Shown in pieces: positions 35,478-44,947 of a DNA stretch of 64,000 nt (the stretch's first letter is position 1; each line of letters opens with the position of its first letter). The notes beneath the pieces are model-generated. The model did not search any database, was not told the origin of the DNA, and saw only the letters and a program-made list of their open reading frames with translations. Source of the DNA: Chimonanthus salicifolius (taxonomy: Eukaryota; Streptophyta; Magnoliopsida; Laurales; Calycanthaceae); assembly GCA_013350335.1 (NCBI GenBank), contig CM023536.1, forward strand, positions 46,446,314 through 46,510,313. The letters are read 5' to 3'. The position numbers and the translations under genes are program-made.

Positions 35478-35679
35478 AAGGTTGACCTATTAGTTGAGAT
35501 ATAAGACTTTAGAATTAAGGTCTTGACTTCAATCCCTCAAAACTTCAATAAAGAGTCACTTTTCGTAGGATATATAAAGAGTAAGATCTGATCGCTTGAA
35601 CCTAACATGTGTGTAGAGAGACGTGCACATGTCTGGATTAGTCCGAAGAGATACCTAAACACTTAGATCATAAAAAAAA
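35478..35679 (+). mobile_element. tRNA-derived SINE, nearly complete
   Basis: A-box-like tgacctattagttgagat, B-box-like cttgacttcaatccc, then gtgtgtagagagacgtgcac, ctggattagtccgaagaga and a poly-A end. It is the most complete plus-strand copy of the family in the window. Confidence 0.65.
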
Positions 35680-35746
35680 CACTAGCATATGTTTTTTTTC
35701 TGAAGAATAATACTATGAACTTTTTCAGTACAGGCAGGAATGATCC

Positions 35747-35777
35747 AGTGAGCCAAATAATGGAGAAACATTACTCT
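35747..35777 (+). repeat. 31-base direct repeat, left copy
   Basis: Identical to 36602-36632 except one base (agtgagcc against agtgtgcc). The right copy contains the start codon of dioxygenase copy 2 and lies flush against the hAT-like end; the left copy ends 17 bases before the element. Confidence 0.85.
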
Positions 35778-35794
35778 CCCTCTCAATCCCAATC

Positions 35795-36601
35795 TAGGGC
35801 CGGTTAGAAGCAAATTGAGGACTAAGACAACAAATTTAAATAGGACCTTCTTGGGAAAAGAAAACCTTTAAAAAAGAAAAAAATTTAAGAGATTGAAATA
35901 CCTTCAAATAATTATTAGAAAAAAATAATATTCCTTCACCCACCTTATAAAACTCATCTAAAATTCTAAATACTCATTTTCCTAGTAAAACAAAGAAAAA
36001 AGAGAAAAAAACTACATCAGAAATTCTTTAAAAAAAATAAAAAGCAGCCATCGTACTGCAACATATATCAAAAGAAAATGGTGAAAGGGGAAGAAGGTGA
36101 TGATAGAAATTGAATAATAAAATTAGAAATTAGAAATTACAGTTTAAATTTTTGCTAAAGAATTTAATAAAATTTTAAGAATTTGCAAAAGTCATATAAA
36201 AAAAATCAATTTTAAAGTTCCAATTTTTTTTAATTTAAACAAACCTTTTTATCCATTTGAATTTTCATTTTAAAACAAAACAAATAAAAAATAAATTTTA
36301 AAGTTTAGATTTCAATTTTGAGTTTTAAATTATTTGAAATAAGCAAGTGAAAAAATAATTAAATCTTTAACCCTTAATCTCGTGTGCCCCACACCCCTCT
36401 CATTTTAACTCTTTTCTTTCCCAACCCTCGAGCAAACCAAAATCCCTAAACCCTTCTCTCAATGGACTTCTCCTTGCTTCTCTATTGCAGCGGCTACTCA
36501 CTAATTTGTGTCTCCCTCTTATCCCTGTCTTGTCTTCCTCTCTCTTCCTAAGTGGAGGCCTAAAGCAACGGCTTGAGTTGCTTATGCTTCAGCCGGCCCT
36601 G
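35795..36601. mobile_element. hAT-like non-autonomous element (about 807 bp)
   Basis: Ends TAGGGCCGGTTAGAAGC and GCTTCAGCCGGCCCTG are inverted repeats of the AGGGCCGG type seen in hAT elements. The right end stops 13 bases before the ATG of dioxygenase copy 2. The expected 8-bp duplication is not seen at the ends; instead a 31-base direct repeat is present. No transposase frame. Confidence 0.6.
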
Positions 36602-37575
36602 AGTGTGCCAAATAATGGAGAAACATTACTCTTGCCAAACAGAAAGTTCATTACCGGTGCCTAACGTACAAGAGCTGGCCAAAGAGGCGACGGCCACCGT
36701 CCCGACTCGCTACATACATCTGGATTGAGAGCCTTCCATCGACGTTGCCGGAGATTCTCTTCCATCGATTCCCACCATCGACATGGGTAGACTGCTTCTT
36801 CAAGAATCGACCACTTCTGAGCTAGAGAGGCTGATCTCTGCTTGCAGAGACTTGGGTTTCTTTCAGGTTTTCTACTTTTTCTACTTCACCTCTTTCATGT
36901 GATTTTATTTACTTTTAATTAATAAAGAGAATAGAATATATATTTTTTTTATAATATTGTATTAATTAGAGAAATATTAACATATAACTGTACAATACGT
37001 TTGAAAAAAAAAAAACCCACCTGAGATTGACTCAAGTTACTTATTGAGTAGAGGCAAATTTGAATTTTGAGTTTTTTTTTTTTTGTTAAGCAGTAATCAA
37101 GCGGGTTTTTAAAGCGTATATGAAAATGTGATATGTCTTGGAGACACTGATCTAATTTAATAATAAGCTTTACAAATTAAACACTTAAAAAAATTAACCA
37201 ACATTTTTATCCTTTCATCATTTCTAATTTGATTATTGGCTTCATTGATTGATATTTATTAAGTGTGCAATTGAGAAACACCAATTGATGGACTCCACTG
37301 ATTCTATCACATGCATTAAATTATTAATTCGAATTTATGACGCAAATCACCTAGCTGCTAGATTTGATGATGGTAGGGTTAATCAATGTCATAAATATCT
37401 TCAATATTTTGATAAATATTATTTAGTAATTTATCTATTGGTTTAACTTTTAATATATCATAATATTATTCTAATCATTATTTAAAATCTCTAATATTAA
37501 TTAATTATATTTTTTTAAACTGATACATACATTTCCTAATATTTATTTTCAAAACATTTTATGTTTTAATATTTC

Positions 37576-37752
37576 TTTTTTTGGATAACGAAGGTATCTC
37601 TGAGGTATTAACCCAACAAAACTATTCTCTTGGGGCCCGCACTGCCATTGCCCACACAGTCGGCCCGGATAAGTCAGGTGGTAGCATCAAGGTTTGATCT
37701 CGAGACATGAGGGAACAAACCTCGTGCCAAGAACCACTTGGGCTACACATGA
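37576..37752 (-). mobile_element. SINE in intron 1 of copy 2, minus strand
   Basis: On the minus strand: gtagcccaagtggttcttgg (A box), gagatcaaaccttgatgc (B box), a GC-rich body and a poly-A end. Related in layout, not in sequence, to the other SINEs here. Confidence 0.65.
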
Positions 37753-38548
37753 TAAAATCAAATAACAGAAATTATCTCAATATTATCTTGTATCAGTCAT
37801 ATTTTTGTAATAGTATTTGTAATTGAGGTTGGGCCTTAGCCCCTAACTTGAACCCCACTAACTTAATTTCACTTGGACTTGGGCTGGTTTTGGAGTAAGG
37901 CTAGGTTAGATTCAGAAATTCTCAATTTCTCACCTCAATGGATGATCACCCGCAGATTCTATAAAAAAGAATAGTGATGGATTTGTCCGAAAGGTTATTC
38001 TTTGTATGTGGTTTAACAAAAATATTTTAATTGAATTAATTAAGTCACATTTTTAAATATCGAATGAAGATATGAAGGTACCAATCAAATAATTTAAAAT
38101 TTGATTAGTTTAAATTATTTTTTAATCTTTAAATTTCAAAGTCTTTAAAAATATAATTTTATTAATTCAATCAAAATGATTTTTGACACAAAAAATATCT
38201 TTTCAACACACCCATCACTTTTCTATTTAATAAACTCTATCCTTAGGTGGCCGGCATTATACACCGCAGATATGTGCAGGAAACTAGTTCATATAATTAA
38301 TTAAGATCAGACATGAATCCATCAGACCCTACCGTAATTGTAAACGGCCTTTGTTATCATCTCGCCTAATTATCCCATGTAAATGGGTTTAACACATATA
38401 ATATAATAATATATCTTCTCTGGGCTAGGTTCAGGTCGGGTTCTGCTCTCTGACAACTCAAGCCCGTTTATATTGTAGAAGCCCAAAGCTACCCAAGGCC
38501 CATCAGGCTTTTGAGGGGATAATATTTTAAAAAAATTTAATTTTAAGA

Positions 38549-38642
38549 TTTTTTTTTTTTTTGGATTAACATGTAGGAAATTCTGACACAGTCTTACTAA
38601 AATCCACATGCCAAAATTATCCCATGGAGATTGGAACCCGCC
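38549..38642 (-). mobile_element. SINE fragment, minus strand
   Basis: Poly-T at the left, then ttaacatgtaggaaattctgac and ggagattggaacccgcc (a reversed B box). A further scrap of the 30834 family, with acgtgtggaaaatcttag, lies at 38900-38950. Confidence 0.5.
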
Positions 38643-38860
38643 AATTTTAAGATATTTCATTGAAGTATTTGCTTGTTATATCTATGTATACCTTTCAAAA
38701 TGGAATGTCCAAATTACCCTTTAAACTTGTTATATATTCCCTTTTAAAACCTTTAAATGACAAAAATTAAAAAGCACAAAGCTTGTCCCACTATATAAAA
38801 ATATGTGTATTCATATTACCCTTCTCGAATATTCTTAATTTTTAAAAACCTATTTTATTT

Positions 38861-38864
<4 letters not shown>

Positions 38865-38897
<33 letters not shown>
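38865..38897. repeat. TA microsatellite
   Basis: About sixteen TA units in a row, in intron 1 of dioxygenase copy 2. Confidence 0.9.
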
Positions 38898-38902
<5 letters not shown>

Positions 38903-40005
38903 TTACGTGTGGAAAATCTTAGAAAAACCAATGTAAAACCTCCATAAGTGATTGTTTCTTACATTTTTTTAAGCTACAGTATAAGAATATCTTGAGATCT
39001 TCTCTTAGCCATATTAGTTTGCGGTGTGGGCCATCAAGGGAAGAGGCAACTGTATGGTGAGTCTGAATGACAGGACACCCCACTGAAGTGCTTAAGAGTG
39101 CGGGAATGGATGATTGGATTGGTCAGGGACATAAGTTTAGATAAGCTGATGTTCAAGGTTACGGACTGGTTTTCAGTTCAAACTCCAGTGATTTTATCCC
39201 TTTTTGATGGTGTAACTGCTTATGCTCAAAACTTACAGTGAAATTATGCTTAATGAGCTATTGCATACGATGATAGAAAAGCAAGAAAATAATGCAAGTA
39301 AAAGAGGCTTTAGTCTAATTCCATTCATCAATCTTGAAAGAGTTACACGGATTAAGAGTTAAGAAAAATGAAAAAATCACTTAACACACTACGCTCTTAT
39401 AGAATACAGATAGAAAATGTCTTTCTCTAGAACATTCCCCAGTTATAAAAAAAATCTTACCCAAATTTTAAGATGTTTATGATTGGTAAGGATAAAAAAC
39501 TAAGAGGAAAAAGAAAACCCCACCAATGCAATAGAATTAAGTTGATATTTTGATGTGGCCAACTGAAATCATAAAGAGAATATAATTAATTATCTTTCCA
39601 GTAAATAAAATCTATTCGGACTTTCGGATCAATGAATGGGCCAAAATCAAATTTAAATAAAAGATTCATTTTAGATTGATGATGTTGTGGAGATCAATAG
39701 GGTTTAAGAAGAGTCGGTAAAACAAGCGATTGAACATAGGTGGTAATATTGATCAAATCTAATCACCTAATTTAGGGACTCTAATGATATTTTAGCTTTA
39801 ATCAGATGATTGAAGTGATCTATCAAACTTTTTATGTTTATATATAAACTTGGAGAAGTTGGTAATGCGCATGGGTTTCTTTCAAGAGTTTAGAGGTAGG
39901 CAGGTTAAGGGTAGTTTAGTATCAATTGAGATACCATTCATGCTTCATTATCATCCACACTATCATCTTTATTAAAAATCTTTGTCATCGTTCAAAACTA
40001 TCTAT

Positions 40006-40168
40006 TTTTTTTATAACTAAGGTGTTGAGCATCTTAGAGCACCTAATTAATCTTCACGTATGTGCAAGCCTTTCTACCCACACATACAAAGTAACTCTAT
40101 GGAGACTGAACTCAAGATTCTTGATTCCTAATGCAGATTCTGATCATCATTCTAACTCATTTGATTAA
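40006..40168 (-). mobile_element. tRNA-derived SINE, minus strand
   Basis: Read on the minus strand: A-box-like aatgagttagaatgatga, B-box-like cttgagttcagtctcc, gagttactttgtatgtgtggg, cttgcacatacg and a poly-A end. Matches 35478-35679 and 54093-54215. It lies about 210 bases before exon 2 of copy 2. Confidence 0.65.
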
Positions 40169-41429
40169 AAATTCTTATCTATTTTTATTATAATATTTTC
40201 TCTCTTTTTTTTTTTTTTTGGGCCATCTATCCACAAAACTAGTTTCTACCGGTGCCATTCATTTTTTAGCAAAACCGAATCAGTCCAAGACAAATCAACT
40301 TTAAGGGACAAGAGGGTCCAACCCTAACTGGATTATAATTGGTTTCATTCACCATCACTAAACCGATGTAAATCTGCAGTTGGTAAACCATGGTATGAGC
40401 ACCTCTCTGATTGAGAGGATGAAATCTGAAACCCAAGAGCTGTTCAAACTTTCCATAGAGGAGAAGAAGAGATACTGGCCGCAGCCAGGCAATCTCGATG
40501 GCTTCGGACAGGCCTTCGTTGTCTCTAAAAATCAGAAACTTGACTGGTCAGACATCTTCTATTTGGTCACCCTCCCAACCCATCAAAGGAAATAATCTCT
40601 CTTTGAAAAACTCCCTTCTTCTTTCAGGTCTGCATCTTCCCTCTTACTCTCATTTGCAGGCAACAATTTCTCATATAGTTGTTGGGTGAATTTTATTTTC
40701 TTCTTCTTCTTTGGTTGCAGAGAGACTATTGAAACATATGCAGTTGAGCAGCAAAAGCTGGCTCTGACTATCCTGGGACTTGTCTCTAGAGCTTTGGGAA
40801 TGAACGTTGAAGAGATGAGAGAACTGTTTGAAGATGGAATTCAAAGAATGAGGATTAATTACTATCCCCCATGTCCTCAACCTGAACTGGCGATTGGCCT
40901 TTCACCGCACTCGGATGCACGCGGACTCACCATCTTACTTCAGATTAATGAAGTCCAAGGCCTTGAAATCAAGAAAGATGGAACGTGGATTCCTGTCAAG
41001 CCAATCCCAAATGCATTTGTTGTAAATGTAGGAGACATGTTGGAGGTAAGTTTGTCATTTAAATGCAATTCAGTCTAGCAGGTATTGTTAAATTGGTCAA
41101 TGGATCATTCTTGTCATTTTTTTTTTCAATTCTTTGGTAGATGATAACAAATGGAGCCTGTCGAAGCGTTCTTCACCGGGCAACTGTAAATTCAGCGCAG
41201 AAGAGGCTCTCAATAGCAACATTCTATAGCCCAAAACCGACAGCGGTGATTGGCCCGTCACTAAGTCTAATCGACACAGAGAACCCGCCATTGTACAGAA
41301 GAGTGACAGTGGAGAAGTACATGAAAAGCTTCATGGCTCGGGAACTGAAAGACAAATCAGTCTTAGAGAGCATGAAGGTAAACCAGGAGAAATGAAGTAG
41401 CAATGATGCAAACTCTGTTCTTCAAACCA

Positions 41430-41955
41430 GGGATTTAAAAAACGGCCGAAACGATATATCGGCCGATATTTTTATCTCTCCTCCCGATATCGACATTTTC
41501 TCTCTCCTCCGATATCGGAACCGTGAAAAAACCGCAAAAAAACCGTGACGAACCATGACGAACCGCGAAAAACCGCAAAAAACCACAAAAAACCGTGAAA
41601 GCCGTATCCTGACGAACCGTGGCGAACCGCAAAAAACCGTTAAAAATCACAAAAAACCGTGAAAGCCGTATTCTGACGAACCGTGACGGACCGTGTTGAA
41701 TCGTGGCGAACCGCAAAAAACCGTTAAAAACCGCAAAAAACCGTGGAAAACCGTGTAAAAATCGTATCGGTGTTTTAAAAAAAAAAAAAAATTTTAAATA
41801 CCGATATTGGGACCGATATTTCGGTCCGAATATCGGCCATATCGGCCGATATTACTACTGTACGGCCGATACATATCGTATCAGCCGATATGTATGGGTT
41901 TGAAAAAACAGATATATATCGGCCGATACGATATGTATCGGCCGATATTTGCACC
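41430..41955. repeat. minisatellite framed by palindromic ATATCGGCCGATA blocks
   Basis: The middle (41520-41770) is built of ccgtgacgaa and aaccgcaaaaaa units, with a longer unit of about 65-75 bases (aaaaccgtgaaagccgtatcctgacgaacc...) seen more than twice. Both sides carry self-complementary atatcggccgatat and cgatacatatcgtatc motifs. The minus-strand open frame 41435-41716 is low-complexity translation of these repeats, not a gene. A related block is at 42235-42410. It begins about 35 bases after the stop codon of dioxygenase copy 2. Confidence 0.75.
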
Positions 41956-42234
41956 TTAGCTTCAAACTATGTCTTCACTCTGAGACACTAATTAGAACAA
42001 TTTATGTGCGAATACAGTGCCAAAAAAAAGGCAGCAGAAGAAGATATTCAGGTATTCTAAATGGGGTGCTCTAATCATTTTACTAAACAATTTACAATAA
42101 TTGTTTTTTAGAAAGGTCCTTTTTCATGCATTGAAACAGAGCCATAAGTTGTGCTAAAATTTGAAACCAGCTTGGGCTTGAACATGTACATGTGAAGGAT
42201 GGATCATGCAGGGGTTTAAAATTTGGTGGGGCCA

Positions 42235-42410
42235 AGATCTCGGTTCCACAATATCGGCCGATATTACTCTTTTTCTCTCTCTTTTTTGGGCCAAATCTTG
42301 GCTGTGAGCGAGATGGCGAGATCTCAGTCATAACGGCCAAGATATCTTGGGCGTCCAAAACCCGAGATATCTCGACTGATACGTCATGTATCGGCCGAAT
42401 TTTGAACTAG
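42235..42410. repeat. second ATCGGCCGAT/GAGATATCTCG block
   Basis: Contains aatatcggccgatatt, gagatggcgagatctc, ccgagatatctcgac and tgtatcggccga. Same palindromic class as the block at 41430, but without the minisatellite core. Confidence 0.65.
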
Positions 42411-42928
42411 GATCATGCTCGACCTTCAGGACAAAAGCCCATGAAGCCCATCAGGTTTTTGGCCCATTTAATTTATTATATAAAACAATTGGGCCATTCA
42501 TCTTTCGCAATCCTGATCTATTGTATACACCCATTGTTAATACGATTGATTTCATGATGCTATTATTGATTTACAGAACAAAGATGAACATCATTTTGAA
42601 ATTTGAAATTGGGCCGTAAAAGGGGTCTTACGTTTTGATCCTATCCATATGTTTCATTGTTTGCGAATGGGCTTGAATGGGCAAACTTGGGATTTAGCAA
42701 AAAGAGTCCAACGGCCTGTGAGCAGCTCAGGCTTTAATAATTAAAATGGGTTCAGGCATGGGCAAGGGAATCCAACGTAAACCCGACTCATGAACAGCCA
42801 TTAGGATTCCACATGAAAGTCTCTGTCTAGAGCAGTTTGATACATGAGAACAATCTCTGCGTCTATCCTCTCTCTTGTACAAGGCCAAGTCACAGCCTCT
42901 AAAATTATAATTTGAGCAATTCAATGAA

Positions 42929-43140
42929 GCCAATTTTTTTTTTTTTGAACATGGGTCTCTTCGCTCCACATTGGATGTGAGATTAATTTCATGAGCATAT
43001 ATAAACCTCCCAATCAACACACATTGATTAAGTCGATGAGGAATAATCCTACGAGGATTGACCTAGAGAAGTTTACCGTGAATCAAACTTAAGACTTCGC
43101 TTCATGAGACAAGTGTTTTGACCGTCAAGCCAACTCCCTC
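42929..43140 (-). mobile_element. tRNA-derived SINE with perfect target duplication
   Basis: Flanked by the 14-base direct repeat agcaattcaatgaa (42915-42928 and 43141-43154). On the minus strand it starts with A-box-like ttggcttgacggtca, has a B-box-like aagtttgattcac and ends in poly-A. The clean duplication marks it as a true retroposition event, probably fairly recent. Confidence 0.8.
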
Positions 43141-43154
43141 AGCAATTCAATGAA

Positions 43155-44947
43155 CAGAAAATTTTGGTAGCCTCATATTAAAACATACACCTTTCCACCT
43201 AATCTATCCCATGGACAAAATATTAGATATCGAATAGGGGCCACCTTTTTGGCAAGTGTTTAGCCATTTAAGATAAAATCATAATATAGACAATCATGAA
43301 AAACTCAAAATCACTATTTAAATTATGTAGCTTTTTAATATTTGTTGATCCGATTTGTGATAGATGTCTAATTCACGTAGCACTGAATTATATCCCACAT
43401 ACCCTAATTTGAAAAGTGAGATCAGTCCAAAAACTAGGAATGACATTGATTCTTTTTTTCCATAAAAACATCCATGAATACGTTTCATGCTAAGTGACAT
43501 CCATGAAAAAGTTTCCACAACCAAAAGAAAATCACCCTAAAGTGTTAGTCTCAAAAGGTCATAAAATAAGAGGAGGTATATATGCATCTAAGTTTGCTAA
43601 TTTGGACATGTCAAGTAATGTAAACTCTGACCCTAGCCCAACTCAAATTAAAAATGAATAATATATTTCATTCCGTATTGAACTTATACTTTAAATGGAT
43701 TGGATTAATCTACCATATCTTAGATTGGGTCAATTAGGTTCAATTAACCCTAATCCAAACCGCACCCCCCAGATGCACCATGTTATTCTCAGTCGATGTC
43801 TTACTAGTACAAGAGCTAAACATCCCATAATTGGTTGGATGGCTACATCCCTAGATTTTAGTCGGTCTTAAATCATTAGCATGACCCTAGGTTTCAATCC
43901 ACAACTGGGTCCTTAACTTCGCTAGTGTGGGTTGTGTTTCAATCCATTAGGTTTTGCTTCCTTTCATGTCAGTTTATCTTCTTGATCTTAAAGTAATTGA
44001 TTTACTCTCAATTAATTTTAAAATCAAATATAATATAAAATAAATAGATTGAGTTTAAGTAACAGTGATTCACATGTCATATTGAACAAGACGATTAAAT
44101 CTAAATGGTAGACTTAGAAATAATCACGTAGAAACAATCTTAAGATAACTCTAATAGATAACAAATTGAAAGAAACTTATTTGGAATAGTTTAACCATAT
44201 AAGTAGAAGATTAAAAACAATCCTACTATATAGAGTTGAAAGGTTAATAAAGGAAAATGGATAAACCAATAAAAGTATGGAGAGAAAGGATAAAGAAAGA
44301 CAACCCTAGTACATATAGTGACAGACTATGTGGTTTATGATAGAGTCAAATAGAGAAGTAGAACTCAAAAAGTAGACACCGGATAGATATAATTATGAAT
44401 TTGACAACCACGAACAAAGCGTTTATTCAATTTTATTCAATTCCTTCATGATATTCAAATACTTAGGACGCACAAAAGATATTATTTATCAGTATTTATT
44501 GAAAGTACTGTCATATGGAAATCCAGGTCTCTAATTTACCACAACTTACAAGAGGAAAGATCTAGTGTTGGGTGCATATGTTTAAGCAAAGCTATGTAAA
44601 GACTGAATATGTGGCACACATGCAAGAGATCATCTAGAGCATGCATCCACTAGACCCTATGTTTATGGACCATACACTAAACAGTTCCCAACCATATTGT
44701 ACATGGATTGAAGGGGTGTATTTCTGGAGCTTATGAATGGAAACTTAAGTAAAAAAACAGTAGACCGATGGTCCACATTCAGTGACAGAAAGTCCTCCAA
44801 TTGGTGGCTATGATCACCTCAATAACGGGAGTTCTTGGGGCATGGCTCATCTACAAAGTCCCAACATGAGTATTCTGGATCCTGTTTAAGAGCTTCATTA
44901 ACAAAATTACAATCGATTGCACCAGACTATTCATGGAATTTTGCCCC
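43155..44947. other. no gene seen downstream of the receptor kinase
   Basis: AT-rich, without a family motif or pairable element ends. A short gggttgg/ccaacc-type patch is near 43620-43760. Confidence 0.5.

Larger units (their letters stand above)
36615..41395 (+). pseudogene. SRG1-like 2-oxoglutarate/Fe(II) dioxygenase, copy 2 (stops in exons 1 and 2)
   Basis: Exons: 36615-36866, 40380-40627, 40721-41045 and 41141-41395, all with GT/AG borders; together 1080 bases, 359 codons plus stop, the family's usual length. Exon 1 begins MEKHYSCQTESSLPVPNVQE and has the same length as exon 1 of copy 1 (252). Key residues are present in exons 3 and 4: NYYPPCPQPE, the Fe ligands of LSPHSDARG, the third His in SVLHRATVNS and the R-L-S 2OG site. 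Two nonsense codons break it: TGA at 36726-36728 and TAA at 40593-40595. Both fit single C-to-T changes of CGA or CAA. Intron 1 is 3.5 kb; introns 2 and 3 are about 95 bases. Either a pseudogene or the donor of usable 3' exons; the substrate is unknown. Confidence 0.85.

Noticed and set aside
32548..36600. Search for exon 4 of dioxygenase copy 1
   Set aside because: No segment like the exon 4 of copy 2 (HRATVNS, RLSIATF) was found on the plus strand, so the exon is reported as missing rather than placed.
41435..41716. 93-codon minus-strand frame with RFF and RFATVR repeats
   Set aside because: It is the translation of the ccgtgaaaaacc minisatellite; the repeat explains it fully.
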